Source: Bacillota bacterium
GTDB lineage: Bacteria > Bacillota > Negativicutes > Sporomusales > Sporomusaceae
Length of the DNA: 64,000 nucleotides
Reading direction: 5' to 3'
Assembly: GCA_017889705.1 (NCBI GenBank)
Contig: JAGGAB010000002.1
Coordinates: 1 to 64,000, forward strand
Shown here: in pieces, positions 36,411 through 45,419 of the stretch
How positions within the stretch are numbered: the first letter of the stretch is position 1
How the letters are laid out: each line of letters begins with the position of its first letter
Program-made: the position numbers and the translations under genes
Notes under the pieces: model-generated
What the model was told of the DNA's origin: nothing
The model's database searches: none
Seen by the model: only the letters and a program-made list of their open reading frames with translations

Positions 36411-38318
36411 GTGCCATTTGCACTGTTTAAAAATATCTGCTCCAGCTTACTGTCTTTTAACCTGCCATTACTTTCAACCAACAATTTGGCATTTCCAGGC
36501 ATACCTCACCCCGCCGAACAATCGCCTACACCAGACGATCTAAAAAAAGAACTGGAAACCATCATTAAAGATAAAAAAATCTCTCCTGTATATCAACCAA
36601 TTGTTGATTTAAAAACAGGAATCACCATGGGCTATGAAGCCTTAAGCCGTGGACCAATTAACAGTCCACTGCATTATCCTGCCAAATTATTCAGCATTGC
36701 TATGGAGACCGGCAATTTGCTGTCATTAGAACAAGTCTGCCGCGAAGCCTCCCTGAAGCAGATGACAGCTTTGGGAACCAACCAACGCCTCTTTCTCAAT
36801 ATGAATGCTGAAGTTATTAAAGATCCAAATTTTCGCGGTGGCCTGACTAAAGCCTTTCTCATCGAAAATGGTCTTAATCCGGCACAGGTAACTTTTGAAA
36901 TTACAGAACGAACAGCGATCTCGGATTTTGAAAGCTTTGCCAAATCTCTGACCCATTATCGGCAGCAAGGGTATTGCATTGCTATTGATGATGCCGGCGC
37001 AGGCTACTCCAGTCTGGAGGCTATTGCCGCACTTAGACCGAATTATATTAAACTTGACCGTTCTATTGTCTATAAGGTTGACCAAGATCCGCTTAAGCAA
37101 GCTATGCTTGATGCCATGATTAGACTGGCTGCCGTTATCAACAGTCAAATTATTGCGGAAGGTATTGAGACTGCAAATGAGCTAGCTATCCTTATAAGCA
37201 AAGGAGTGCATTATGGCCAAGGTTATTTTCTGGCGCGGCCAGCCTTTCCCCCGCCCGAACTATCACAGGAGGTGCTTGAAGTGGTTGCCAAGTTTAACTT
37301 CCAGGATACCCCGGCAAAATCTCGCTCTAGCAAAGGACTAGGAGTTAGTATTGGTGAAATTGTTGAACATATCCCCACCGTAACCCCGGTTACTGCAGTA
37401 AATGCAGTCGAAAAAATCTTTACTACCCAGCAAGCCAACGGCGTTGTTATCGTTGACGAAGGCTTGCCTGTCGGCCTGTTAATGAAAGATAAACTGTATT
37501 ATCAATTAGGCACAAATTACGGAATCTCTCTTTATTATCGCCGGCCAGTAGACCGGGTAATGGAAAAGAACCCGCTCATTGTTGATGCCGATCTGCCGCT
37601 GGAAACAGTGTCTCAAATGGCTATGAGCCGGGAGGAACAGCATCTTTACGATTTTATTATTGTCACTAAAGACGATAAGTATTTTGGATCAGTCTCGATT
37701 ATGACACTGTTAAACCGCATAACCAACCTCCAGATTCGCCGGGCGCATAACTCCAACCCACTAACCGGCTTGCCTGGAAATCTTGTAATTGAAGAGCGGC
37801 TGAAAGGACTACTTGATGCCAAGGAACCTTTTGCCATTATGTATCTTGACCTTGATAACTTTAAAGCGTACAATGATAAGTATGGATTTGAATGCGGCGA
37901 TCAGGTATTACTGCTCACATCCGAAATTGCCAGCCACAGCATCAGCACTGCCGGCTCTGCCGATGACTTCTTAGGGCATATTGGCGGCGATGATTTCATA
38001 ATTATAACCAAACCCGAACATGTTGAGGACTTGTCTAACAAGATAATCAATCTGTTTGATCATGAAGTAAAAACGCAGTATAATCCTCTTGATCTGAGCA
38101 AAGGCTACATAGAAGTCAAAAACCGGCGCGGACAGCCGGAACAATTCCCGATCATTTCGATTTCTATTGCGGCGATAAGCAACCAGCTAAAAAAAATCAG
38201 CAATTATCTCGAAATAGCCGAGATAGCTGCCGACCTAAAAAAATACGCCAAGCAACGCCCTGGCTCTTGCGTGGTTTATGACCGGCGCAACGGTGTTGCT
38301 GACTATCCCATATGTTAA
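36411..38318 (+). CDS. EAL-CBS-GGDEF cyclic-di-GMP turnover protein
   Basis: Cytoplasmic enzyme of 635 residues from the GTG at 36411, which has GGGAGGG 6 nt upstream; a longer reading would put a promoter inside the gene. Domain order is EAL phosphodiesterase (about 40-280), a CBS pair (about 300-435) and GGDEF (about 450-620). The EAL domain keeps every key residue set: YEALSRGP, NMNAE, EITERT, DDAGAGYSS, KLDRS, AEGIET and QGYFLARP, so it should be active. The GGDEF signature reads GGDDF, an accepted active variant. CBS domains may sense adenine nucleotides. It is a single gene preceding a phosphate-regulated glycosyltransferase. Confidence 0.92.
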   Translation: MPFALFKNICSSLLSFNLPLLSTNNLAFPGIPHPAEQSPTPDDLKKELETIIKDKKISPVYQPIVDLKTGITMGYEALSRGPINSPLHYPAKLFSIAMETGNLLSLEQVCREASLKQMTALGTNQRLFLNMNAEVIKDPNFRGGLTKAFLIENGLNPAQVTFEITERTAISDFESFAKSLTHYRQQGYCIAIDDAGAGYSSLEAIAALRPNYIKLDRSIVYKVDQDPLKQAMLDAMIRLAAVINSQIIAEGIETANELAILISKGVHYGQGYFLARPAFPPPELSQEVLEVVAKFNFQDTPAKSRSSKGLGVSIGEIVEHIPTVTPVTAVNAVEKIFTTQQANGVVIVDEGLPVGLLMKDKLYYQLGTNYGISLYYRRPVDRVMEKNPLIVDADLPLETVSQMAMSREEQHLYDFIIVTKDDKYFGSVSIMTLLNRITNLQIRRAHNSNPLTGLPGNLVIEERLKGLLDAKEPFAIMYLDLDNFKAYNDKYGFECGDQVLLLTSEIASHSISTAGSADDFLGHIGGDDFIIITKPEHVEDLSNKIINLFDHEVKTQYNPLDLSKGYIEVKNRRGQPEQFPIISISIAAISNQLKKISNYLEIAEIAADLKKYAKQRPGSCVVYDRRNGVADYPIC

Positions 38319-38400
38319 GTTGCGCCGCGCCAATATTGCAAGCCTGTCAGCAATGAACGCGCGCGTTTTTTTACTCTACGAAAAAAGCTCTTACTAAGAA

Positions 38401-38454
38401 TTAACGTCTGATTAACTTGACGTTAACAAGCTATTATCATAATTATAGTAAAAT
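38401..38454 (+). promoter_or_regulatory. PhoB box and promoter of the glycolipid synthase gene
   Basis: Three direct repeats TTAACG (38401), TTAACT (38412) and TTAACA (38423) start exactly 11 bp apart; TAAAAT (38449-38454) follows after 20 bp. This is the same arrangement as before pstC, pstS and pstB. The start codon is 32 bp further on. Confidence 0.75.
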
Positions 38455-38485
38455 TATCTTGAGGTTAAATGACGAGGTGATTACT

Positions 38486-39649
38486 TTGTCGTCCAACATA
38501 AAACCGGTAAAAATCCTGTTAGTGTCTGCCTCTATGGGCGATGGACATACCCAGGCGGCTCTTGCCATTCAGGCAGCTATAGAAAAACAACAATTAGGCA
38601 CTGCTAAGGTAGTGGATTTCATGGCCGGTGAGAACTCTTATCTCAACACACTGGTAAAAGAAGCGTACCTTAAACTCATTGATATTTTTCCCGATATGTA
38701 TGATCTCTTGTATCGCTTCTCGCAGCTGGCACTGCCAGGCAGTAAAGTACAAAGCCTGATGTCTATGACCATGCAGCGCAGTATGCTAAAACTTATTAAT
38801 ACCCACCGTCCTGATGCCATTATCTGCACCCACCCTTTCCCCTGTGGTGCAGCCGCTTACCTTAAGCGCAACCACAAAATTAATCTGCCGCTTTTCGGCG
38901 TTATCACCGACTTTGCCATCCATCGGTTCTGGTGCTATAACGAAACCGATTTATACTTTGTCGCCACACCTGAACTTAGGCAGCAACTAGCCGCTCAGGG
39001 CATTGATCTGCCGCGCATTCATGCCACAGGCATTCCTGTCGGCCCCAGATTTGCCCACACACCTGCTCAACCTGAACTAACTTTGCTTCGCAAAGCGCTA
39101 GGCTTCTCAGAGGCTCACCCCATAGTACTGATTATGGGAGGTGGCTTGGGGTTAGGCGACCTCGAACAGGCCGTCCTGGCGCTTGATGCTTTGCCATTGC
39201 CGCTAAACCTGGTGGTGGTAGCAGGACGTAACGCCACTCTGCGCCGCAGCCTGTTATCAAGGTCACAAGATTTTGTTCATCCGGTCAAAGTGCTGGGCTA
39301 TACCCGCCATATTCCTGAACTCATGGCAGCGTCCAGTCTTTTAATCACCAAACCGGGGGCGCTCACAATCAGTGAAGCCTTGTCTTTAAGACTGCCCCAG
39401 CTCTTTTACCAGGCTATTCCCGGTCAGGAAGAAGAAAATGCCGCTTATTTAACCCAGAAAGGTGCGGCGCTGTGGTCGCAAAACAGTCAACATCTCGCAT
39501 CTACCGTCTACGAACTCCTTACCAACCCGGAAAAACTCAACTATATGCGCGATATGGCAACCCTGCTTGGCCGTCCGGCTGCTTCCCAGTTAATTGCCGA
39601 CACCCTTTGGCAGGAACTGTTTCATAACAACACAGCCGTATCACGGTAA
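38486..39649 (+). CDS. MGDG-synthase/UgtP-like diacylglycerol glycosyltransferase
   Basis: Predicted to transfer a sugar from UDP-hexose to diacylglycerol, making glycolipid at the inner face of the membrane. From the TTG at 38486, preceded by GAGGTGA, it has 387 residues. The N-terminal MGDG-synthase domain has VKILLVSASMGDGHTQAALA and CTHPFPCGAAAYL; the GT28-type C-terminal domain has MGGGLGLGDL near residue 218, and SLLITKPGALTISEAL with the nucleotide-sugar-binding region near 300. The PhoB box upstream suggests induction by phosphate starvation, consistent with replacing phospholipids by phosphate-free glycolipids. Sugar identity is not determinable here. Confidence 0.82.
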   Translation: MSSNIKPVKILLVSASMGDGHTQAALAIQAAIEKQQLGTAKVVDFMAGENSYLNTLVKEAYLKLIDIFPDMYDLLYRFSQLALPGSKVQSLMSMTMQRSMLKLINTHRPDAIICTHPFPCGAAAYLKRNHKINLPLFGVITDFAIHRFWCYNETDLYFVATPELRQQLAAQGIDLPRIHATGIPVGPRFAHTPAQPELTLLRKALGFSEAHPIVLIMGGGLGLGDLEQAVLALDALPLPLNLVVVAGRNATLRRSLLSRSQDFVHPVKVLGYTRHIPELMAASSLLITKPGALTISEALSLRLPQLFYQAIPGQEEENAAYLTQKGAALWSQNSQHLASTVYELLTNPEKLNYMRDMATLLGRPAASQLIADTLWQELFHNNTAVSR

Positions 39650-39734
39650 GCACTGCAGCTGCCAATATTCATCCCTACACCAACTACAGGGGGTTTCTTT
39701 AGAAAGCAAAAACGCCCCCCGCTAAGAAAAATCT

Positions 39735-39780
39735 AGGCTTGTGCTAAATCCTTCAGGACTTGGCACAAGCCTTATTTGTT
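39735..39780 (+). terminator. Terminator of the glycosyltransferase gene
   Basis: AGGCTTGTGC (39735-39744) and GCACAAGCCT (39763-39772) form a perfect 10-bp stem; the 18-nt loop can pair further. A T-rich tail TATTTGTTTATT follows. Confidence 0.65.
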
Positions 39781-39923
39781 TATTATCAGAACGTGGTTGT
39801 AGTTTTTAACAACTTTGAATAAGGTCATTTTCGCTGAAGGTTATTGACCTTTATCCGCAGAATACCTAACCTAAAGTATTTCTGTTTACGCTTTACAATG
39901 TTATACATACGGAGGTGTTTTTT

Positions 39924-41516
39924 ATGGTAAATACCGAAGCAGAACTTAAACTGCGCCTAACTGATCCTGGCTGTCTGAGTGCTTTGCTCCAGGATGCTTT
40001 ACTCCATGAACTGTCCACTCAACCCCCTCGCACTGAGCTGCTGGAAACCACCTATTATGATACAGCCGATCAGCGGTTGTTACATTCGCGACTGTCGTAC
40101 CGGTTACGCTTAGCCGCTGGCGAGTGGACAGCCACCGTTAAAGCTGACGGCACAAGTGACGGCGGCCTGCATGAGCGTGCTGAATATAATATACCAGTCG
40201 ATAATCCCCTGCCTAGTATTGAACCCTTTGAGGCTACCGAGATTGGTCCAAGACTTATAGAAGCTGTGCAGGGAATGCCGCTTGAACCCGTGTTTATCAC
40301 TCGTTTTGAGCGCCATATAGTAGATATTACCACTCCTGACGGCAGCACAATTGAACTGGCCCTTGACGATGGCGAAATTATTGCCGGCGATAAACAGCAA
40401 AAACTGTTAGAACTCGAACTCGAACTGAAAACCGGCCACCGCCATGCCCTGATTTGGCTGGGATCGGTTTTAGCCGAAAAGTTTCCACTATTGCCTGAAC
40501 ATGATAGCAAACTTTACCGGGCAATGGTTTTAGCCGGCTTAGCAAAGGGGCTCAGTCAAGATGAAAAGCTTCCCTGCCCGTTAAAAAAATCCAGTGGCGC
40601 ACTGCCTGCAAAACAAGCATTCAGTCAGACAATTATCCATAACCTGCATGTAGTCATTCGCGCCCAACAGGCTTATTTAACATCTCCTGATGAAGTAGAC
40701 AACATCCACGACTTCCGGGTAGCCTTGCGCCGCTTACGAGCGCAGCTACAGCTTGCCAAACCGTTGTTACCGCCAGAAGACTACACAGCCTGGCAGGACA
40801 AGCTTACTGCCTGGAGCCGTAAACTGGGCAAAATCCGTGATCTTGATGTCTTTCGTTTAAACTGGGATGAATTAGCCTACGCTTTGGAAACTAACCTTAG
40901 CAGCCCAACAAACAAGCTTGCTTTAACAGCGCTAATTACCGACAAATGCCAAGCAGCGCGGGCAGAGCTTTATCCACAAGTCGCTGCCGGTCAGTTTACG
41001 CCTGTATTATTAGGCTTGTGGGCCTTCCTAGAAACCTGGCCGGTCGCCGACGAAACAGAGCCCACTTGTAAAAAGTTTGTTTTAGATCGGTTGACACACT
41101 GGCTCACACAGTTTCTAGAGCAGGGCGATACCCTGACTATGGATGACTTAGCCGCTGCCCATGAATTGCGAATTGCCTGTAAGCGCCTGCGATATGCCCT
41201 TGATTCATTATCACCAGTCTTGCCTGACAACACGCGTTTGCTCACCCGGCGCTTAGAACAATTGCAGGATGTACTGGGCTCTATTCAGGATGTTACCTTT
41301 ACCCCGCCACTGTTACAGGAACTTGTTAAGGCGTCTGCCAGTCGTCTTGCTCATCATAATGCCGGACTGATCACCGGCTGGCAGCTTGCCAGGGCAACCA
41401 CCGCAATCGCAAGCTGGGAAACTACCTGGTTGAAAGTAAAGAAGGCAGCTGCCAAAGCAAAAAAATTAAAACCTCGGGAAGAAGCTGAGATTAACAAAAG
41501 AAGCCCTGAGCTTTAA
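39924..41516 (+). CDS. CYTH-CHAD domain protein (polyphosphate/triphosphate-related)
   Basis: A 530-residue cytoplasmic protein from the ATG at 39924, with GGAGG 8 nt upstream. The N-terminal CYTH domain (1-195) shows the tunnel signature EAELKLRL at residues 5-12 (ExExK type), with ETTYYDTAD and SYRLRLAAGEWTATVK basic clusters that bind triphosphates. The C-terminal CHAD domain (about 225-515) has conserved histidines and basic residues in IHDFRVALRRLRAQL, KLGKIRDLDVFR and AHELRIACKRLRYAL; CHAD domains bind inorganic polyphosphate. The same fusion occurs in E. coli YgiF, a triphosphatase. Location within a phosphate-starvation neighbourhood fits a polyphosphate role. Confidence 0.9.
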   Translation: MVNTEAELKLRLTDPGCLSALLQDALLHELSTQPPRTELLETTYYDTADQRLLHSRLSYRLRLAAGEWTATVKADGTSDGGLHERAEYNIPVDNPLPSIEPFEATEIGPRLIEAVQGMPLEPVFITRFERHIVDITTPDGSTIELALDDGEIIAGDKQQKLLELELELKTGHRHALIWLGSVLAEKFPLLPEHDSKLYRAMVLAGLAKGLSQDEKLPCPLKKSSGALPAKQAFSQTIIHNLHVVIRAQQAYLTSPDEVDNIHDFRVALRRLRAQLQLAKPLLPPEDYTAWQDKLTAWSRKLGKIRDLDVFRLNWDELAYALETNLSSPTNKLALTALITDKCQAARAELYPQVAAGQFTPVLLGLWAFLETWPVADETEPTCKKFVLDRLTHWLTQFLEQGDTLTMDDLAAAHELRIACKRLRYALDSLSPVLPDNTRLLTRRLEQLQDVLGSIQDVTFTPPLLQELVKASASRLAHHNAGLITGWQLARATTAIASWETTWLKVKKAAAKAKKLKPREEAEINKRSPEL

Positions 41517-41536
41517 GCTCAGGACCAGTTGCTTTT
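41504..41536 (+). terminator. Probable terminator overlapping the CYTH-CHAD stop
   Basis: CCTGAGC and GCTCAGG form a 7-bp stem around the TAA stop; GCTTTTTGC follows about 9 nt later, so efficiency is uncertain. Confidence 0.45.
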
Positions 41537-41568
41537 TGCTATATTGTTGTAGATGGCTGTAATTAAAT

Positions 41569-41599
41569 TTGACACTCCATAATAATGGGAGACTATAAT
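41569..41599 (+). promoter_or_regulatory. Promoter of the AEC transporter with long 19-bp spacer
   Basis: TTGACA (41569-41574) and TATAAT (41594-41599) are both perfect but 19 bp apart. The spacer has an imperfect dyad, CTCC (41575-41578) and GGAG (41588-41591). This geometry is unfavourable for unaided initiation and resembles MerR-type promoters. Confidence 0.55.
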
Positions 41600-41634
41600 T
41601 CAGACGGCGTATTAACGCCGCCTAAATTATAGTC
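41591..41634 (+). other. Hairpin in the AEC transporter leader
   Basis: GACTATAATT (41591-41600) pairs with AATTATAGTC (41625-41634) and CGGCGT (41605-41610) with ACGCCG (41615-41620), separated by small internal loops. There is no U-run. The outer arm contains the -10 box itself, so as DNA it could extrude or be an operator. Confidence 0.5.
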
Positions 41635-41673
41635 ATCGGATAAATCATAACTAAAATAAAAAATGGTGATACT

Positions 41674-42609
41674 ATGGAATTTTTTCAAGCAGTCGAAGGT
41701 GTTTTATCTATTCTCATTATGGTGCTGGTTGGTTATTTTTTGACCTCTCGCGGCTGGTTTGACAAGGAGACAACGCGCCTTTTACCCAGGCTCGTCAATT
41801 ATGTAGCTCTCCCCACCTACATGTTGTGGAACTTAACAACAACCTTTAGTAAAGACATGCTGTCCAGTATGGTTTATGGTCTGTCTGTGCCCATGCTCTC
41901 AATGCTGCTCTGTGCTGTTATCGCTTTCATCGTCTCCAAACTATTGCGAGTTCCCTCGACGCGTAACGGCACTTTTATTGCCTCCTTCTTTTCCTCCAGC
42001 GCCATTTTTGTCGGCCTTCCAGTCAATCTCGCCTTATTCGGAGAAAGCAGTATCCCCTACGTCCTGCTTTATTTTTTAGCCAACGCCCTTTGGTTTTGGA
42101 CGGTCGGAAATTATTGCATCAGTACAGACGGCCAAGCGGCTTCCTCTAAAATTCTAAGCCTGCCAACACTAAAGAATATCTTTTCGCCTCCTTTGCTCAG
42201 TTTTATTGCAGCGATTCTACTCATTTTAGCCTCTATCAAACTGCCTGCCTATTTATTGTCTACAGCCAAGTATTTGGGTAGCATGACAACTCCCCTGTCG
42301 TTGATCTTTATCGGGATTGTCATGTACGGCGTCGATCTAAAGAAACTGCGGCTCAACCGTGATATTATCGGTGTCCTGATTGGCCGTTTTATCGTCAGTC
42401 CACTTGCCATTTTAATTGTCGCGGCTTATTTCCCAATTCCCGACTATATGAAAAAAATCTTCGTTATTCAGTCGGCCCTTCCGGCTATGACCCAAACATC
42501 GATTCTTGCCAGCGTATATAAAGCAGATACCGAATATGCCGCTACTCTTGTCTCAATTACCAATATCGCCGCGCTTATTGCCATTCCTGTATACATGGTT
42601 TTGATTTAA
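41674..42609 (+). CDS. AEC-family (auxin-efflux-carrier-like) transporter
   Basis: A 311-residue membrane protein with about ten helices in two inverted five-helix halves. It has GVLSILIMVLVGYFLTSRGW, SSSAIFVGLPVNLALFGE, and the C-terminal FVIQSALPAMTQTSILASVY motif with its helix-breaking prolines. Bacterial AEC members such as MdcF or malate permeases move organic acids; the substrate here is not evident. A single gene with an unusual promoter and strong terminator. It converges with the pstCA operon. Confidence 0.88.
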   Translation: MEFFQAVEGVLSILIMVLVGYFLTSRGWFDKETTRLLPRLVNYVALPTYMLWNLTTTFSKDMLSSMVYGLSVPMLSMLLCAVIAFIVSKLLRVPSTRNGTFIASFFSSSAIFVGLPVNLALFGESSIPYVLLYFLANALWFWTVGNYCISTDGQAASSKILSLPTLKNIFSPPLLSFIAAILLILASIKLPAYLLSTAKYLGSMTTPLSLIFIGIVMYGVDLKKLRLNRDIIGVLIGRFIVSPLAILIVAAYFPIPDYMKKIFVIQSALPAMTQTSILASVYKADTEYAATLVSITNIAALIAIPVYMVLI

Positions 42610-42617
42610 ATGGAGAA

Positions 42618-42662
42618 AATCCCGCCTTCTAGTCTGAGCTGACCAGAAGCGGGATTTTTTAT
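42618..42662. terminator. Bidirectional terminator between the AEC gene and pstA
   Basis: AATCCCGC and GCGGGATT enclose TTCT/AGAA pairing around a short loop; TTTTTTATA follows on the plus strand and TTTTC on the minus strand, so it can serve both convergent genes. Confidence 0.8.
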
Positions 42663-42701
42663 AGTCCGAAAACCCTGAACTATTATCCTTTACTTTTGCT
42701 G

Positions 42702-43565
42702 TTAATGACCGCCTCCGGCCATTTTCCGCTGCACATATTTTGTCGGTAAAGCAAACAGTAGATTAAAAATCAAAATGGTAATAATCAGCAACGCACCGGT
42801 GCCATCAGCTACGGCTACCCGGTCAGGCACAAGACCTACCGCCATAACATACCACATATGCACGGCCAATGTTTCACCGGCTGCCATAACATTAAAATCA
42901 GGCACTGTCCGTGAGACTGTAGTACCGGCAGTAAAAATCAGTATTGCCGTTTCCCCTAACGCCCGACCGGCGGTAAGAGTAATACCGGTAATAATTCCCG
43001 GCATGGCATTCGGTAATACTACCCGCCAGATTGTCTGCCATTTGGTTGCACCCAGCGCTAAGCTAGCCTCCCGATAATAGGCGGGAACAGTACGAATAGA
43101 CTCTTCAGTTACCCGCACCAGCACAGGCAGATTTAATAGCATCAAAGTAAGTGAACCGCCGATAATACTAAATCCCATGCCAAATATATTGACAAAAATT
43201 ATCATACCAAACAAACCAAGAACAATTGAAGGGACGGTTGCCAGGCTTTCGGTACTTAGGCGAATCATATCTGTCAGTTTGTCATTGCCGGCATATTCGG
43301 CCAGATAAATTCCGGCACCCACTGCTGCCGGAATTGAGAACACCAGTGACAACGCAAGTATATAGAAGGAGTTAAAGAACTGCGGACCAACACCGCCACC
43401 GGCATTGATATCACTGGACATGCCTGTGATAAAGTTCCAGCTTAGCACCGGCAAACCTTTAATCAGCATATATCCTAAAAAAGTCACCAATATTACCAAA
43501 ATAAGAATACCGGCCAGCCACATTATGCCGGTAGCCAGTTTATCCTGAATTCGTGCCGAAGCCAT
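42702..43565 (-). CDS. pstA: Phosphate ABC transporter permease PstA
   Basis: A 287-residue inner-membrane permease of the high-affinity phosphate importer. Six helices; the EAA motif that contacts the ATPase is EASLALGATKWQTIWRVVLP near residue 167. SSDINAGGGVGPQFFNS and GRALGETA are family signatures. Its ATG shares one base with the pstC stop (TAATG), so the permeases are translationally coupled. Unusually, pstS and pstB are not adjacent but lie at 57 and 61 kb. Confidence 0.96.
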   Translation of the reverse strand: MASARIQDKLATGIMWLAGILILVILVTFLGYMLIKGLPVLSWNFITGMSSDINAGGGVGPQFFNSFYILALSLVFSIPAAVGAGIYLAEYAGNDKLTDMIRLSTESLATVPSIVLGLFGMIIFVNIFGMGFSIIGGSLTLMLLNLPVLVRVTEESIRTVPAYYREASLALGATKWQTIWRVVLPNAMPGIITGITLTAGRALGETAILIFTAGTTVSRTVPDFNVMAAGETLAVHMWYVMAVGLVPDRVAVADGTGALLIITILIFNLLFALPTKYVQRKMAGGGH

Positions 43566-44458
43566 TATGCCAACCTCCTTGCTGCAATCTGCCTAATAAG
43601 TAAAATCATAACAAGGGAAATAATCAGCAATACCAGCGCCATCAAAAACAGTGAATTACCCCAGGCTGAATCAAACGGAGTATTACCCATTTCCACCACA
43701 ATTTCACTAGGCAGTGTTGAGGTTGGTGTAAACAGCGATTTTGCGATTTGCGGCGTATTGCCAATTACCATTTGCACAGCCATAGTCTCACCAATGGCTC
43801 TAGCCATGGCTAAAATGATGGCCGTTAAAATCCCCGGCAAAGCAGATGGCAATAGCACCTTCGATATAGTTTGCCAGCGAGTGGCACCCAGCGCTAGCGA
43901 AGCTTCTTCCAAATTCTTAGGCACAGCCCTCAGCGCATCTTCCGAAATACTGATAATAGTCGGCAAAATCATAATAGCAAGAATCAAGGACGCCGCAAAT
44001 AAGCCAAACCCGGTGTTGACGTGGAAGAAATTGCGGATAAAGGGAACTAATAAGGTAAGTCCAACATAACCATATACTACCGAAGGAATAGCCACATACA
44101 AATCAGTAGCAGGACGCATAATTTCCCGCAACCAATCAGGTGCAATTTTAGCCATAAAAATAGCTCCTGCGAGACCAAGCGGCGCACCAAACAAGACAGC
44201 AAGTACTGTAACATACACTGAACCTGAAATAAAACTCAGAGCACCATATTTGTCTTCTGTCGGATCCCATTTAGCAGAGAGGAAAAACTCCGTGGGACTG
44301 ACATCTTTAAAAGTGGCCAACCCTTGCTGTCCGACAAAAATAATAATCGATAGTATAATAACCGTCATAAGAAAGGCGCTTGCAATAAACAAATATCGCA
44401 CATACCGGTCGTATAACAGCTTTAGCTGATGCTCCCGGGTATCAGCAGTTATTGCCAT
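43565..44458 (-). CDS. pstC: Phosphate ABC transporter permease PstC
   Basis: A 297-residue permease from the ATG at 44458, preceded by AGGATGTGA; the longer reading would extend into the promoter. It has an N-terminal helix followed by the six-helix core; EASLALGATRWQTISKVLLP is the coupling motif and RAIGETMAVQMVIGN the conserved substrate-pathway segment. It leads the pstCA unit and is controlled by a PhoB box at 44526-44553. Confidence 0.96.
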   Translation of the reverse strand: MAITADTREHQLKLLYDRYVRYLFIASAFLMTVIILSIIIFVGQQGLATFKDVSPTEFFLSAKWDPTEDKYGALSFISGSVYVTVLAVLFGAPLGLAGAIFMAKIAPDWLREIMRPATDLYVAIPSVVYGYVGLTLLVPFIRNFFHVNTGFGLFAASLILAIMILPTIISISEDALRAVPKNLEEASLALGATRWQTISKVLLPSALPGILTAIILAMARAIGETMAVQMVIGNTPQIAKSLFTPTSTLPSEIVVEMGNTPFDSAWGNSLFLMALVLLIISLVMILLIRQIAARRLA

Positions 44459-44498
44459 CAGAAAAGTCACATCCTGTCTAATATAGTCCTTTTCTTTT

Positions 44499-44553
44499 AT
44501 TATATGCGACACATACATTTCACTTTGTTAATGCAATGTTATTTTTGTGTTAA
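44499..44553 (-). promoter_or_regulatory. PhoB box and promoter of pstCA
   Basis: On the minus strand repeats TTAACA (44548-44553), ATAACA (44537-44542) and TTAACA (44526-44531) are 11 bp apart; TATAAT (44499-44504) follows after 21 bp. The box begins 5 bp after the aroD stop, and no terminator separates them. Confidence 0.8.
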
Positions 44554-44557
44554 TTTT

Positions 44558-45319
44558 TCATTTACCATTCATTGATTTATGCACAATTGCAAGTACGGTT
44601 TTCAAGTCTTCAATTGGTATTTGCCCTGGTGCCGAACTGTCATGCCCGACAGCAAACGTAACAGCCGAGCCAAAAATACCGCCAAGCAGCCGGCTTGCTA
44701 CGCCACAGGATCCCATGGATACGGTAATCACCGGAATGTCTATGATTTTCTTTGCCTCTAGAGTAACACTGAGCAAAGTTAACACATCCTCCAGGCAATT
44801 TGGCATTACTGCAATTTTAGCCACATCGGCGCCATACTCCTTGGCCGCTGCGATTTTTTCGAGCAAAGCCTCCCGTGGCGGCATTCTGTTAAAATCATGA
44901 AAAGATGCGATTATTTTTGTATTAGTCGCCTTTGTAAGGTGGCGCAATTTTCGTATCTGCTCCGGCGGGTTGCTTAATTCATAATCTACATAGGCAACAC
45001 CACTGCCCTCACAAACTGCGGCAATAATAGCCAGTCTTTCTTCCGGTGAATTCGCCTCAAAAAACCCTCCCTCAGACTTTGATCGCAGGGTGAAGATTAC
45101 CGGAATATCATCTTTATTTTCTACAATTTGCTTCGCCATTAATACAACTTCCGGCAAATTAGTTATCTCGTCAAAATAATCTGCCCGCCACTCAATCATA
45201 TCAGGTTTCTTATCTACGATATGATGTAATTCCGCCAAAATTGCATCGCGTGTTTTTCCTACTAAAGGGGTGCACACTAGCGGCTGTTCCCCTTCTCCTA
45301 CCATCTTACCCACCAACAC
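44558..45319 (-). CDS. aroD: 3-dehydroquinate dehydratase, type I
   Basis: Third step of the shikimate pathway, dehydration of 3-dehydroquinate through a Schiff base. From the GTG at 45319, with AAGGAG 6 nt upstream, it has 253 residues; the longer reading is leader RNA. EWRADYF near residue 46, SFHDFNRMP with the catalytic His near 143, and KIAVMPN with the Schiff-base Lys near 170 are intact. A T-box leader with a tyrosine specifier controls it, tying the pathway to tyrosine supply. It is next to pstC rather than other aro genes. Confidence 0.95.
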   Translation of the reverse strand: MLVGKMVGEGEQPLVCTPLVGKTRDAILAELHHIVDKKPDMIEWRADYFDEITNLPEVVLMAKQIVENKDDIPVIFTLRSKSEGGFFEANSPEERLAIIAAVCEGSGVAYVDYELSNPPEQIRKLRHLTKATNTKIIASFHDFNRMPPREALLEKIAAAKEYGADVAKIAVMPNCLEDVLTLLSVTLEAKKIIDIPVITVSMGSCGVASRLLGGIFGSAVTFAVGHDSSAPGQIPIEDLKTVLAIVHKSMNGK

Positions 45320-45419
45320 AATCCTCTCCTTTAAAAAAATTCTGACGCAAGACACTGCCGCTTTTTTCTGAGCCTTTGGCGAAACGGTAATACTGTTATA
45401 CTTTACCACCGGAAAAATA

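Noticed and set aside
39727..39763. Possible third copy of the 53-bp intergenic motif (AGAAAA, GGCTTGTGC, CCTTNAGGA)
   Set aside because: It coincides with a terminator hairpin, needs a gap, and lacks the GATGTTG block, so the resemblance is probably accidental.
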